A DNA stretch of 64,000 nt from Streptomyces sp. HmicA12 (GCF_000373565.1 NZ_KB891797.1:468487-532486), one strand, 5' to 3'. Positions 7,196-16,284 are shown, counted from the stretch's first letter. Translations and numbers: made by a program. The notes: generated by a model from the sequence alone, not told the origin.

Positions 7196-7750
7196 ATGGT
7201 CAGGATGAGTGCGGAGGAGCGGCGCGAGAGCGTCGTTCGCGCGGCGATGATCGAATTCGCCCGCGGCGGCTACAAGGGCACCTCCACCGAGGCGATCGCC
7301 AAGCGCGTGGGTGTCTCGCAGCCGTATCTCTTCCGCCTGTTCCCCGGGAAGCAGGCCATCTTCCTTGCCGCGTCCCGGCGTTGTTGCGAGCGGACCACCG
7401 AGGTCTTCCGCAAGGCGTCGGAGGGGCTGCACGGCGAGGAGGCCCTGCATGCCATGGGGAAGGCCTATCAGGCGCTCATCGCCGACGACCCGGACGTCCT
7501 GCTCATGCAGATGCAGATGTATGTCGCCGTTGCCTCCGCGGAGGCGGCCGGTGACCCGGAGTTCGGTGAGTCGCTGCGGGCCGGCTGGATGGAGATGTAC
7601 GACACGGTCCAGCTGGCGCTGGGGTCGGGCGTCGGCGACACGACTCAGTTCCTCGCCTACGGGATGCTCGTCAACGTCCTGGTGTCGATGGGATTCCGGC
7701 CCGATCACCGGGTGTGGACCGGCTTCTACGAGTCGGCTCAGCCCAAGTAG
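7196..7750 (+). CDS. TetR-family transcriptional regulator of the adjacent exporter
   Basis: A 184-residue TetR repressor. The N-terminal helix-turn-helix is visible in TSTEAIAKRVGVSQPYLFRLF (about residues 29-49), preceded by AAMIEFARGGYKG. The variable C-terminal helical part would bind the inducer. It lies 85 bases upstream of a 14-helix MFS exporter, and both promoters carry the same 20-bp palindrome. It therefore probably represses itself and the pump until a toxic ligand binds. The ATG at 7196 was chosen because the promoter predicts initiation there; an in-frame ATG at 7205 is the alternative. Confidence 0.92.
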   Translation: MVRMSAEERRESVVRAAMIEFARGGYKGTSTEAIAKRVGVSQPYLFRLFPGKQAIFLAASRRCCERTTEVFRKASEGLHGEEALHAMGKAYQALIADDPDVLLMQMQMYVAVASAEAAGDPEFGESLRAGWMEMYDTVQLALGSGVGDTTQFLAYGMLVNVLVSMGFRPDHRVWTGFYESAQPK

Positions 7751-7792
7751 TGCGGTGTGTGGCACGGGGTGCGCACTTTTGTACCCATGAAA

Positions 7793-7812
7793 GTTAGTAA
7801 TCAATAACTAAC
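7793..7812. promoter_or_regulatory. TetR operator 2, at the exporter promoter
   Basis: GTTAGTAATCAATAACTAAC is a palindrome with six-base outer arms. It overlaps the likely -10 (CAATAA, with TTGTAC 17 bases upstream) of the MFS gene. Confidence 0.78.
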
Positions 7813-7835
7813 CTTAGGGATCGCAGGGGGCAGCA

Positions 7836-9275
7836 ATGTCACAGCAACAAGCATCGACTCGGCGCGGGGGAGCCGCCTGGGCCCTCGTCATCACCAGCCT
7901 CGCCGGATTCATGGCGGCCCTGGACAACCTCGTCGTCACCACGGCCCTGCCGTCCATCCGCCAGGACCTCGGCGGCGCCCTGGACGACCTGGAGTGGACG
8001 GTCAGCGCCTACACGCTCACCTTCGCCGTCCTGCTGATGTTCGGCGCCGCGCTCGGCGACCGGTTCGGGCGCAGGCGGCTCTTCCTGGTCGGCATCACGA
8101 TCTTCACCGGGGCCTCCGCCGCCGCGGCGATGTCCACCGGGATCGACGCCCTGATCGCCGCCCGCGCGGTGCAGGGCGTCGGCGGCGCGATCATGATGCC
8201 GCTGACGCTGACCCTGCTCAGCGCCGCCGTCCCGGCCGCCAAGCGCGGCATGGCGTTCGGCATCTGGGGCGCGGCCAACGGGCTCGCGGTCGCCTCCGGG
8301 CCGCTCATCGGCGGCACCCTCACCGAGCACGTCTCCTGGCACTGGATCTTCTGGCTGAACGTCCCGGTCGGCCTCGCCCTGCTGCCGCTCGCCCGGCTGC
8401 GCCTGAAGGAGTCCCACGGCACCGGCGCCCCGCTCGACATCACCGGCACCCTGCTCGCCAGCGGCGGCCTGTTCGGCATCGTGTACGGCCTGGTCCGCGC
8501 GCCGATCGAGGGGTGGAGCGACCCGATCGTGCTCCTCGGCCTGTTCGGCGGGGCGGCCCTGCTCGTCGCCTTCGTGCGGCACGGGATGGTCAGCGCCAAC
8601 CCCATGCTCCCCATGCGGCTCTTCCGCTCCCGCGCCTTCAGCGGGGTGAACGCCGCGAGCCTGCTGATGTTCCTCGGCATGTTCGGCTCGATCTTCCTGC
8701 TCAGCCAGTTCCTCCAGGGCGTGGTCGGCTACTCGCCCACCGAGGCCGGCCTGCGGATGCTGCCCTGGACCGGCATGCCGATGATCGTCGCCCCCATCGC
8801 CGGCTACCTCTCCGACCGGATCGGCGGCCGGTCCGTCGCCGCCGCCGGACTGTTCCTGCAGGCCGTCGGGCTCGGCTGGTTCGCCTTCGTGCTCTCCGCC
8901 GACGTCTCGTACGCGGCCCAGCTGCCCGGTCTGATCGTCAGCGGCATCGGAATGGCGCTCTACTTCGCCCCGGCCTCCAGCCTGGTCATGGCCAGCGTCC
9001 GACCCGAGGAACAGGGCATCGCCTCCGGTTCCAACAACGCGCTGCGCGAGGTCGGCGGCGCGCTCGGAATCGCGGTCATGTCGTCGATCTTCTCGGCGCA
9101 GGGCGGCTACGACTCCGCGCAGCACTTCGTCGACGGCATCCAGCCCGCGCTGTGGGTGGGCGCCTCCCTGGTCGCTCTCGGCGGTGTCGCGGCCCTGTTC
9201 ATCCCGAAGACGCGACGCACGGTGACCACCGTGCGCGACGACGCCGAGGCCGCTCCGGTCCTCGAGAACGCCTGA
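7836..9275 (+). CDS. MFS drug exporter, DHA2 (14-TM) family
   Basis: A 479-residue inner-membrane proton-driven exporter of the EmrB/QacA group. It shows the DHA2 motif LDNLVVTTALPSI near residue 29, the cytoplasmic loop motif GDRFGRRR near 70, and about 14 hydrophobic segments. These pumps expel lipophilic drugs or secondary metabolites; the substrate is not predictable. A CAGGGGG site precedes the ATG. Control by the upstream TetR is indicated by the operator at 7793-7812. The gene is followed after 36 bases by a DUF3291-like gene that could be co-transcribed. Confidence 0.93.
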   Translation: MSQQQASTRRGGAAWALVITSLAGFMAALDNLVVTTALPSIRQDLGGALDDLEWTVSAYTLTFAVLLMFGAALGDRFGRRRLFLVGITIFTGASAAAAMSTGIDALIAARAVQGVGGAIMMPLTLTLLSAAVPAAKRGMAFGIWGAANGLAVASGPLIGGTLTEHVSWHWIFWLNVPVGLALLPLARLRLKESHGTGAPLDITGTLLASGGLFGIVYGLVRAPIEGWSDPIVLLGLFGGAALLVAFVRHGMVSANPMLPMRLFRSRAFSGVNAASLLMFLGMFGSIFLLSQFLQGVVGYSPTEAGLRMLPWTGMPMIVAPIAGYLSDRIGGRSVAAAGLFLQAVGLGWFAFVLSADVSYAAQLPGLIVSGIGMALYFAPASSLVMASVRPEEQGIASGSNNALREVGGALGIAVMSSIFSAQGGYDSAQHFVDGIQPALWVGASLVALGGVAALFIPKTRRTVTTVRDDAEAAPVLENA

Positions 9276-9311
9276 CACCCGCGGCACCTACGCAGCCGAA
9301 GGGAGCACCTC

Positions 9312-9692
9312 ATGCCGACCCTGCCCTGGACCACGCCGAACACCCCGCCCGCGGGCGCGGAGGCCCTCGTCTTCGCCTCCCGTTTCGAGACCCGCACTCT
9401 GTGGGGCGCCTTCAAGTTCTTCCTCCGTACGCCGACCGTCTGGCGGCACGTAGGCAGGGCGCCCGGCGCCTACGGGGCCACCTTGAAGGCGCAGCCCTTC
9501 AAGCGGACCTTCTGGACGCTGTCCGCCTGGGAGTCGCCCGAGGCGCTGAAGGGCTTCGCGGCCTCCGCGCCGCACGGGCCCGTCGCCGCGGGCCTGCGCG
9601 GACAGATGAAGGACGCGCAGTTCCTCACCTGGAAGGCGCCGACCGACGACCTGCCGCTCGACTGGAAGGACGTCCTGCGACGCTTCCGGTGA
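9312..9692 (+). CDS. DUF3291-like small protein of the dimeric ferredoxin-like fold
   Basis: A 126-residue protein containing the stretches WGAFKFFLRTPTVWRHV and TFWTLSAWESPEALKGFAAS. These resemble DUF3291 and spheroidene-monooxygenase-like proteins of the antibiotic-monooxygenase type alpha+beta barrel. No metal- or haem-binding site is obvious. It follows the exporter by 36 bases with a GGGAGC ribosome-binding site, so it may belong to the same TetR-controlled unit and act on the same compound; this is inference. A very strong hairpin ends the unit. Confidence 0.75.
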   Translation: MPTLPWTTPNTPPAGAEALVFASRFETRTLWGAFKFFLRTPTVWRHVGRAPGAYGATLKAQPFKRTFWTLSAWESPEALKGFAASAPHGPVAAGLRGQMKDAQFLTWKAPTDDLPLDWKDVLRRFR

Positions 9693-9697
9693 GACCC

Positions 9698-9742
9698 GGT
9701 ACGAGAACGGCCCCGTCAGCGCGGCGGGGCCGTTCTCGTACC
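9698..9742 (+). terminator. Strong terminator between DUF3291 gene and murB
   Basis: Arms 9698-9714 and 9726-9742 form a 17-bp perfect stem (GGTACGAGAACGGCCCC and its complement). It ends only ten bases before the murB start, so it may also affect murB expression. Confidence 0.85.
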
Positions 9743-9751
9743 CTGGAGCGC

Positions 9752-10807
9752 GTGCAGGAACTCCACGAAGCCCCTCTCGCCCCCCTGACCACCTTCCGGC
9801 TCGGCGGGCCCGCCACCCGGCTGCTCACCGCGACCACCGACGCCGAGGTGATCGACGCGGTGCGCGAGGCCGATGCCGCCGGCACCCCGCTGCTGATCAT
9901 CGGCGGTGGCAGCAACCTCGTCATCGGCGACAAGGGATTCGCCGGCACCGCACTGCGCATCGCCACCGAGGGCTTCGAACTCGACGGTACGAAGCTGGAG
10001 TTGGCGGCCGGTGAGGTGTGGACCGACGCCGTGCGACGCACCGTCGAGGCGGGCCTCGCGGGCATCGAGTGCCTCGCCGGGATCCCCGGCTCCGCGGGCG
10101 CGACACCGATCCAGAACGTCGGCGCGTACGGCCAGGAGGTCTCCGCCACGATCACCGAGGTGATCGCCTACGACCGCACGACGGGCGAGACCGTCGCCCT
10201 TCCGAACGCCGAGTGCGCCTTCTCGTACCGCCACAGCCGCTTCAAGGCCGAACCCGACCGCTACGTCGTGCTGCGGGTGCGGTTCGAGCTGGAGGACGCG
10301 GGCGGCCTGAGCGCGCCCATCAAGTACCCCGAGACCGCGCGCACCCTCGGTGTCGAGGCGGGCGACCGGGTCCCCGCCGCGACCGCGCGCGAGACCGTCC
10401 TGAAGCTGCGCGCGGGCAAGGGCATGGTGCTCGACCCGGAGGACCACGACACCTGGTCGGCCGGTTCGTTCTTCACCAACCCGATCCTCACGGACGAGGA
10501 GTTCGCGGCGTTCCACGCGCGCGTGGCCGAGCGTCTGGGCCCCGACGCGAAGGCGCCCGCGTTCCCGGCGGGGGAGGGGCTGACAAAGACCTCCGCGGCC
10601 TGGCTCATCGACAAGGCGGGCTTCACCAAGGGCTACGGCACCGGCCCGGCCCGCATCTCCACCAAGCACACCCTCGCCCTCACCAACCGAGGCGAGGCCA
10701 CGACGGAGGACCTGCTCGCGCTGGCCCGCGAGGTCGTGGCCGGGGTCCGCGAGGCGTTCGGGGTGACGCTCGTCAACGAGCCCGTGACGGTCGGCGTCAG
10801 CCTCTGA
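9752..10807 (+). CDS. murB: UDP-N-acetylenolpyruvoylglucosamine reductase
   Basis: A 351-residue flavoenzyme that uses NADPH to reduce UDP-GlcNAc-enolpyruvate to UDP-MurNAc in cytoplasmic peptidoglycan precursor synthesis. The FAD-binding GGGSNLVIGD lies near residue 50, followed by GIPGSAGATPIQNVGAYGQE near 110 and SYRHSRFK near 157. The C-terminal AGSFFTNPI carries the catalytic serine that protonates the substrate. The start is the GTG at 9752, with GGAG upstream, because the open frame extends far into an unrelated shadow. No other cell-wall gene is adjacent. Confidence 0.96.
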   Translation: MQELHEAPLAPLTTFRLGGPATRLLTATTDAEVIDAVREADAAGTPLLIIGGGSNLVIGDKGFAGTALRIATEGFELDGTKLELAAGEVWTDAVRRTVEAGLAGIECLAGIPGSAGATPIQNVGAYGQEVSATITEVIAYDRTTGETVALPNAECAFSYRHSRFKAEPDRYVVLRVRFELEDAGGLSAPIKYPETARTLGVEAGDRVPAATARETVLKLRAGKGMVLDPEDHDTWSAGSFFTNPILTDEEFAAFHARVAERLGPDAKAPAFPAGEGLTKTSAAWLIDKAGFTKGYGTGPARISTKHTLALTNRGEATTEDLLALAREVVAGVREAFGVTLVNEPVTVGVSL

Positions 10808-10911
10808 GCACAGCCTCTGAGCTGCGATTTCCCATTGACCGCGCAGGTGGTCGCCCCTGATAGTGACGGCGTCGAGTCGATCGACACGCACATCAGGGGT
10901 GGGGACCACAC

Positions 10912-12318
10912 ATGCAGGAGAAGAACGGGCAGTCCGTGCTGTCCGGGTGCGAGCGCGCGGAAACGCTGCTGCGCGCGGGGGAGTTGAGACAGGCCCGGGC
11001 CGCGGCGCAGGCGGGCATCGAGGAGGCGGGGCCGCACGCGGCCCTCTACCTGGTCCTCGCCCGGGCCCATGCCGCCGAGGACGACGACGACCACGACACG
11101 GCGGCGGAGCACGCGTACCGGACCGGGCTCGACGCCTTCCCGGACGACCTCGACCTGCTGGCCGCGTACGCGGAGTTCGGCGCGGCGGCCGACGGGGTCG
11201 AGCACCCCGGGCGGCTGGCCCGCGGCAAGAAGGCCGCCGAGCGGCTGCGCGAGCTGGCCCCCGACTCGCCGCAGGCGTGGCAGCTCGGCCGGGGCCCCGG
11301 TCCGAAGCCGCCCTCCGAGGCGCGCGTCCAGCGCTACGACGTGCGGATCCTGCTGGACTCCGGTGTCACCCTGCCCCAGGCCGCCGCGACCGCCGCGGAG
11401 GCCGCCGCCGCATGGCCGTACGACCGGCGGCTCGCGGTGCGCGCGGAGACCCTCGCCGCGCTCGCCCGGCCGATCGCCGCGCCCGCGCGCGTAGTGGTGC
11501 GCCGCCCGTACCTGACGGCTCTGGTGCTGGCCGTGGCCGCGTCCGCACTGCTGCTCACGGTGACGGCGTTCGCGCTCTCGCCCTGGGTGCTGCTCGCCGT
11601 CCTCGTGCTGACCGCTCCCGTGCGTCAGGAGCAGGCGCTGCTGCGCGGGGCGCGCCGCCGGGCTCTGGACCGGCTGCCGGTGGAGCACCGCGTGCCCGCG
11701 CCGGGAGCGCCCGGGCTCCCGCCCCTGCGGGTCGCCGACAAGCTGATGGTCGTCTTCGGGGCGGCGATCCTGGTGACCTCCGCGAGTGGCGCCATCGGCT
11801 GGAACTACGCGCGCAGCACCGCGTACCCGCACTACGAGGCCGAGGTGCCCCGGACGTTCCATGGTCTGCGGCAGCTCAAGGACAACCCCACGCTGGGCCT
11901 CTATGCCGCGCTCATGAACGAGGAGGAGATGCCCCCGGGAGGCAGGCGACTGCTGGCCGCCTACGGGGAGGAGGGGGCCGAGCAGCCCGCCGTGCTGCTG
12001 TTCGGCGCCACCGGCGACCTGCACGACGTCGAGCCCGGGGAACTGACCGGCGTCTTCCGCGAGGGCGTGGAGATGAGCGGCAGGCACGTGACCGGCACGT
12101 GGAACCCCGCGCCGGGACGACTCGGCGGCCGCGTCGAGTGCCTGACGGCCGAGCCGCTCCTCGGGGGTGCTCCGCAGGGAGCCTGCACCTGGGCGGACCG
12201 CGGCAGCTTCGGCACGGTCCTGGTCAGTGCGGAGGGCATGAGCCACGCCGGCATCGCGCGCGTGGCCGCGGAGCTGCGCGAACAGACGCTGACGCCGGAG
12301 CATGCCGACGAGGCATAG
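10912..12318 (+). CDS. TPR-like membrane protein of unknown function
   Basis: A 468-residue protein. Residues 1-190 are Ala/Arg-rich helical repeats (EHAYRTGLDAFPDDLDLLAAY) like tetratricopeptide units. Two adjacent transmembrane segments lie around 205-240 and one near 285-305, and a soluble C-terminal domain of about 160 residues follows, containing AVLLFGATGDLHDVEPGEL. It has two cysteines (VECLTAE, GACTWAD) that could form a disulfide if external. No family name is recognised. It is flanked by murB and a convergent reductase gene, and looks monocistronic. Confidence 0.72.
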   Translation: MQEKNGQSVLSGCERAETLLRAGELRQARAAAQAGIEEAGPHAALYLVLARAHAAEDDDDHDTAAEHAYRTGLDAFPDDLDLLAAYAEFGAAADGVEHPGRLARGKKAAERLRELAPDSPQAWQLGRGPGPKPPSEARVQRYDVRILLDSGVTLPQAAATAAEAAAAWPYDRRLAVRAETLAALARPIAAPARVVVRRPYLTALVLAVAASALLLTVTAFALSPWVLLAVLVLTAPVRQEQALLRGARRRALDRLPVEHRVPAPGAPGLPPLRVADKLMVVFGAAILVTSASGAIGWNYARSTAYPHYEAEVPRTFHGLRQLKDNPTLGLYAALMNEEEMPPGGRRLLAAYGEEGAEQPAVLLFGATGDLHDVEPGELTGVFREGVEMSGRHVTGTWNPAPGRLGGRVECLTAEPLLGGAPQGACTWADRGSFGTVLVSAEGMSHAGIARVAAELREQTLTPEHADEA

Positions 12319-12321
12319 CCC

Positions 12322-12954
12322 TCAGTACGCCACCCCGACCCCCTGCTTCACCGTCGCCGGGTCGTCGACCATCGCCAGCATCGCGTGCGCCACGTCCGCG
12401 CGGGCGATGAAGCGGCCCGAGCGCGGGAAGCCGCCCACCACCGTGCGGTAGGAGCCGGTCAGCGGCTTGTCCTGGAGGCGGGGCGGCCGTACCGACGTCC
12501 AGTCCGTCGCGCTGGCCGCCAACTCGGCCTCCATGGCGGCCAGATCGACGTAGACCGGCTTCAGGGCCGCGCCGACGAGCCCGATCATCAGGCGGTCGGC
12601 GAACGGGGAGTCGGCGGGCTGCGGGCCCACCGGGCCCGCGCTGACCACGAGCAGCCGCCGGGTGCCCGCCGCCTCCATCGCCCGCAGGACCGACCGCGTC
12701 AGCTCCGCCGCGATGCCCGCGTCCGCGCGCCTGCGGGCCCCGAGCCCGGACAGCACCGCGTCCCGGCCCGCGACGGCCGGGCGCAGCGACTCGGGATCCC
12801 TCAGATCCGCCCGGAACACCTCCAGGCGCTCGCCGGTGACGGTGAACCGCGCGGGATCCCGCACCACCGCCGTCACCTCGTGCCCGGCCGCCAGGGCCTG
12901 CCGGACGAGCTCCTGCCCGATGCCGCCCGTCGCACCGAAAACCGTGAGCTTCAT
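12322..12954 (-). CDS. NAD(P)-binding reductase-like protein (atypical SDR)
   Basis: A 210-residue Rossmann protein beginning MKLTVFGATGGIGQELVRQA; GATGGIG at 7-13 binds the dinucleotide, and LLVVSAGPVG is the family beta strand before the substrate site. It resembles NmrA/YwnB-type NAD(P)H-binding proteins rather than classical dehydrogenases. GGAGGT directly upstream of the ATG at 12954 fixes the start over a longer in-frame option. It diverges from a TetR gene across a 110-base region with two GAGTACTC palindromes, so it is the likely repression target of that regulator. Confidence 0.88.
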   Translation of the reverse strand: MKLTVFGATGGIGQELVRQALAAGHEVTAVVRDPARFTVTGERLEVFRADLRDPESLRPAVAGRDAVLSGLGARRRADAGIAAELTRSVLRAMEAAGTRRLLVVSAGPVGPQPADSPFADRLMIGLVGAALKPVYVDLAAMEAELAASATDWTSVRPPRLQDKPLTGSYRTVVGGFPRSGRFIARADVAHAMLAMVDDPATVKQGVGVAY

Positions 12955-12984
12955 GGCGTACCTCCAAGGCGCGCGCTTCATTGG

Positions 12985-13040
12985 TGGGTGAGTACTCACT
13001 CACCCCTGCTCGCCCTTAGGGTGAGTGAGTACTCACCCCC
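12985..13040. promoter_or_regulatory. Mirror-image double operator of the second TetR
   Basis: GTGAGTACTCAC occurs twice, at 12988-12999 and 13025-13036, each extended outward by an ACTCACCC or GGGTGAGT half so that the whole block is itself an inverted repeat. It separates the divergent reductase and tetR genes and would cover both promoters. Confidence 0.8.
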
Positions 13041-13064
13041 GCGTCAAGGTTGGTTGGAGCCCGC

Positions 13065-13679
13065 ATGGAAAGCACGGCCCAGAAGCCGGCCCGCGTCCGC
13101 ATCGTCGACGCGGCCCACGAGCTCATGCTGAGCATCGGCCTCGCCCGCACCACCACCAAGGCGATCGCCAAGGCCGCGGGCTGCTCCGAAGCGGCGCTCT
13201 ACAAGTACTTCGCCAACAAGGAGGAGCTCTTCGTGACGGTGCTCAACGAGCGCCTTCCGAAGCTGGGTTCTCTGCTCGGCCGCCTCCTTGCGGAAGGCGC
13301 CGGAAACCCCGGCCGCACGGTCGAGCAGAACCTCACGGACATCGCCCACGAAGCGGCGCTCTTCTACGAGCAGACGTTCCCGATGGCCGCCTCTTTGTAT
13401 GCCGAGCCCCAGCTCAAGCGCCGCCATGAAGAGGTGATGCGCGAACTGGGCACCGGCCCGCACAAGCCGATCCAGGGACTCGACGCCTACCTGAGAGCCG
13501 AACAGAAGGCGGGCCGCATCGGCTCCGACGCCGACACCTATGCCGCCGCCTCACTCCTCCTGGGCGCCTGCGCGCAGCGTGCCTTCGCCTACGAGATGTC
13601 CCCGGACCGCAGGCCGCCGCAGCCGGTGGAGGAGTTCGCGGCGCACATCGCGCACACGCTGCTCACCGGGATCGCCTGA
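13065..13679 (+). CDS. TetR-family transcriptional regulator
   Basis: A 204-residue TetR regulator from the ATG at 13065, which has GGAG five bases upstream. The DNA-binding helices are seen in TTTKAIAKAAGCSEAALYKYF (about residues 28-48). The C-terminal part is of the TetR_C helical type and ends HTLLTGIA. It faces the reductase gene 12322-12954 over a pair of GAGTACTC palindromes and probably represses both genes. The inducer is unknown; the target reductase suggests a reactive electrophile or redox signal, which is inference. Confidence 0.92.
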   Translation: MESTAQKPARVRIVDAAHELMLSIGLARTTTKAIAKAAGCSEAALYKYFANKEELFVTVLNERLPKLGSLLGRLLAEGAGNPGRTVEQNLTDIAHEAALFYEQTFPMAASLYAEPQLKRRHEEVMRELGTGPHKPIQGLDAYLRAEQKAGRIGSDADTYAAASLLLGACAQRAFAYEMSPDRRPPQPVEEFAAHIAHTLLTGIA

Positions 13680-13685
13680 GCCGGG

Positions 13686-14708
13686 TCAGGCGGCCAGCCA
13701 CTCCTCCACCCCGTTCAGGAGCTTCTCCTTGACGCCCTCCGGCGCCGCCGAGCCGCGTACCGACTGCCGTGCCAGCTCGGCCAGTTCGGCGTCCGTGAAG
13801 CCGTGGTGGCGGCGCGCGATCTCGTACTGCGCGGCGAGCCGCGAGCCGAACAGCAGCGGATCGTCGGCGCCGAGCGCCATCGGCACCCCGGCCTCGAAGA
13901 GCGTGCGCAGCGGGATGTCCTCGGGCTTCTCGTAGACGCCGAGCGCGACGTTGGACGCCGGGCACACCTCGCAGGTGACACCGGCCTCGGCGAGCCGCCG
14001 CAGCAGCCGCGGGCTCTCGGCGGCCCGCACGCCGTGCCCGATCCGGGTGGCGTCGAGATCGTCGAGGCAGTCGCGCACGGAGGACGGCCCGGTCAGCTCG
14101 CCTCCGTGCGGCGCCGACAGCAGTCCGCCCTCGCGCGCGATGGCGAAGGCCCGGTCGAAGTCCCTCGCCATGCCGCGCCGTTCGTCGTTGGAGAGCCCGA
14201 ACCCGACGATGCCCCGGTCCGCGTACCGCACCGCGAGCCGCGCCAGCGTGCGGGCGTCCAGCGGGTGCTTCATCCGGTTCGCGGCGACGAGCACCCGCAT
14301 CCCGAGCCCGGTCTCGCGCGAGGCGCTGTCGACGGCGTCCAGGATGACCTCCAGGGCGGGAATCAGCCCGCCGAGCCGAGGCGCGTACGACGTCGGATCC
14401 ACCTGGATCTCCAGCCAGCCCGACCCGTCGGCGATGTCCTCCTCGGCGGCCTCGCGCACCAGGCGCTGGATGTCCTCGGGTTCCCGCAGACAGGAACGCG
14501 CCGCGTCGTAGAGCCGCTGGAAGCGGAACCACCCGCGCTCGTCGGTGGCCCGCAGCTTCGGCGGCTCTGCACCGGTCAGCGCCTCGGGCAGCCGAACCCC
14601 GTACTTGTCGGCGAGTTCGAGCAGGGTGCTGGGCCGCATCGACCCGGTGAAATGCAGATGCAGGTGGGCCTTCGGCAACTGACGTACATCACGTCCTACA
14701 CGCTCCAT
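13686..14708 (-). CDS. Adenosine deaminase family protein
   Basis: A 340-residue metal-dependent deaminase. The zinc-binding HLHLH lies at residues 15-19, followed by HGGE (third His and catalytic Glu), RIGHG, CPASN and GADDP carrying the last metal ligand and catalytic Asp; all essential positions are present. Family members convert adenosine to inosine, or act on other 6-aminopurine nucleosides such as aminodeoxyfutalosine in the menaquinone pathway used by Streptomyces. The substrate is not decided by these motifs. The start MERVGRDVRQL was preferred because family similarity begins just after it. Confidence 0.9.
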   Translation of the reverse strand: MERVGRDVRQLPKAHLHLHFTGSMRPSTLLELADKYGVRLPEALTGAEPPKLRATDERGWFRFQRLYDAARSCLREPEDIQRLVREAAEEDIADGSGWLEIQVDPTSYAPRLGGLIPALEVILDAVDSASRETGLGMRVLVAANRMKHPLDARTLARLAVRYADRGIVGFGLSNDERRGMARDFDRAFAIAREGGLLSAPHGGELTGPSSVRDCLDDLDATRIGHGVRAAESPRLLRRLAEAGVTCEVCPASNVALGVYEKPEDIPLRTLFEAGVPMALGADDPLLFGSRLAAQYEIARRHHGFTDAELAELARQSVRGSAAPEGVKEKLLNGVEEWLAA

Positions 14709-14784
14709 CCCAAGATCCTGCCGTACACACCTGTCGTCCCGGTAGCGTCTTTCCACCTTCGAGTCCTTGCCCGAACGAAGAAAC

Positions 14785-14810
14785 GGGCCGCCTCCTTAAG
14801 GAGGCGGCCC
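14785..14810 (-). terminator. Terminator of the aminotransferase gene
   Basis: GGGCCGCCTCC and GGAGGCGGCCC form an 11-bp perfect stem around TTAA, 25 bases past the aminotransferase stop on the minus strand. The minus-strand downstream flank is TTTCTTCG. Confidence 0.85.
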
Positions 14811-14834
14811 GCTCAACAAGCGGCTGCTGACGAC

Positions 14835-16082
14835 TCAGTCCTGAGCCTCGGCCAGCAGCTTCTGCATACGGGAGACACCCTCGACGAGGTCCTCGTCACC
14901 CAGCGCGTACGACAGACGCAGGTAGCCCGGCGTGCCGAAGGCCTCACCCGGAACGACGGCGACCTCGGCCTCCTCCAGGATGAGCGCGGCGAGCTCGACG
15001 GAGTTCTGCGGACGCTTGCCGCGGATCTCCTTGCCGATGAGGCCCTTCACGGACGGGTACGCGTAGAAGGCACCCTCCGGCTCCGGGCAGAGCACGCCGT
15101 CGATCTCGTTGAGCATCCGCACGATGGTCTGGCGGCGGCGGTCGAAGGCCTTGCGCATCTCGTCCACGGCGGTCAGATCACCGGAGACGGCGGCGAGCGC
15201 GGCCGCCTGCGCGACGTTGGAGACGTTCGAGGTGGCGTGCGACTGCAGGTTCGTCGCGGCCTTCACGACGTCCTTCGGGCCGATGATCCACCCCACGCGC
15301 CAGCCGGTCATCGCGTACGTCTTCGCGACACCGTTGACCACGATGCACTTGTCGCGCAGCTCCGGAAGGATCGCGGGCAGCGAGGTGAACTTCGCGTCCC
15401 CGTAGACGAGGTGCTCGTAGATCTCGTCCGTCATGACCCACAGGCCGTGCTCGACGGCCCAGCGGCCGATCGCCTCGGCCTCGGCCTCGCTGTACACGGC
15501 GCCCGTCGGGTTCGACGGCGACACGAACAGCACGACCTTCGTGCGCTCGGTGCGCGCGGCCTCCAACTGCTCGACGGAGACGCGGTATCCGGTCGTCTCG
15601 TCGGCCACGACCTCCACCGGCACACCGCCGGCGAGACGGATCGACTCCGGGTACGTCGTCCAGTACGGCGCCGGGACGATGACCTCGTCGCCCGGGTCGA
15701 GGATCGCGGCGAACGCCTCGTAGATGGCCTGCTTGCCGCCGTTGGTCACCAGGATCTGCGAGGCGTCGACCTCGTAGCCGGAGTCGCGCAGCGTCTTGGC
15801 GGCGATCGCGGCCTTCAGCTCGGGCAGACCGCCGGCCGGCGTGTAGCGGTGGAACTTCGGGTTCTTGCAGGCCTCGATGGCCGCCTCGACCACGTAGTCG
15901 GGCGTCGGGAAGTCGGGCTCACCGGCGCCGAAGCCGATCACCGGACGCCCGGCGGCCTTGAGGGCCTTGGCCTTGGCGTCGACGGCGAGGGTCGCGGACT
16001 CGGAGATGGAGCCGATGCGGGCGGACACCCGGCGCTCGGTGGGGGACGAACCAGCGGACGGAGAAGGAGTTGCAGCGCTCAT
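14835..16082 (-). CDS. aspC: Pyridoxal-phosphate aminotransferase (aspartate type)
   Basis: A 415-residue class I aminotransferase. [10 protein letters not shown] lies near residue 53, SNPTGAVYS and the [10 protein letters not shown] segment hold the cofactor-contacting Asp and Tyr, the lysine that forms the Schiff base is in [13 protein letters not shown], and the substrate-binding Arg lies in YLRLSYA. It probably transfers the amino group of aspartate to 2-oxoglutarate, though some subgroup Ib enzymes also use prephenate or aromatic acids. The ATG at 16082 is preferred because similarity starts with [13 protein letters not shown]. In S. coelicolor, as I recall, the same gene lies just upstream of the tRNA-Trp/secE region. 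Confidence 0.9.
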   Translation of the reverse strand: MSAATPSPSAGSSPTERRVSARIGSISESATLAVDAKAKALKAAGRPVIGFGAGEPDFPTPDYVVEAAIEACKNPKFHRYTPAGGLPELKAAIAAKTLRDSGYEVDASQILVTNGGKQAIYEAFAAILDPGDEVIVPAPYWTTYPESIRLAGGVPVEVVADETTGYRVSVEQLEAARTERTKVVLFVSPSNPTGAVYSEAEAEAIGRWAVEHGLWVMTDEIYEHLVYGDAKFTSLPAILPELRDKCIVVNGVAKTYAMTGWRVGWIIGPKDVVKAATNLQSHATSNVSNVAQAAALAAVSGDLTAVDEMRKAFDRRRQTIVRMLNEIDGVLCPEPEGAFYAYPSVKGLIGKEIRGKRPQNSVELAALILEEAEVAVVPGEAFGTPGYLRLSYALGDEDLVEGVSRMQKLLAEAQD

Positions 16083-16284
16083 AACCCCATCGTTCCAGAC
16101 CCGAAACCCGCCCGGCACACGGGTTTCCAAGACCGTCGGATCCGAGGTTGATCCACTTCGCGTCCCCATTCGTTCGACGGAGGGCCGCGAAGCACGTACA
16201 CTCACTGCTCGTTGGCCTTCACCGGCCGCACCAACCGATCGCACTCCGTGCAGCCGGGCGGATGCGGTACGTTGGGGGAAACAA

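Noticed and set aside
7196..16082. Mobile island between hadB and tRNA-Trp
   Set aside because: The accessory genes here might have suggested a tRNA-integrated element, but no integrase, direct repeat of the tRNA end or atypical composition was seen.
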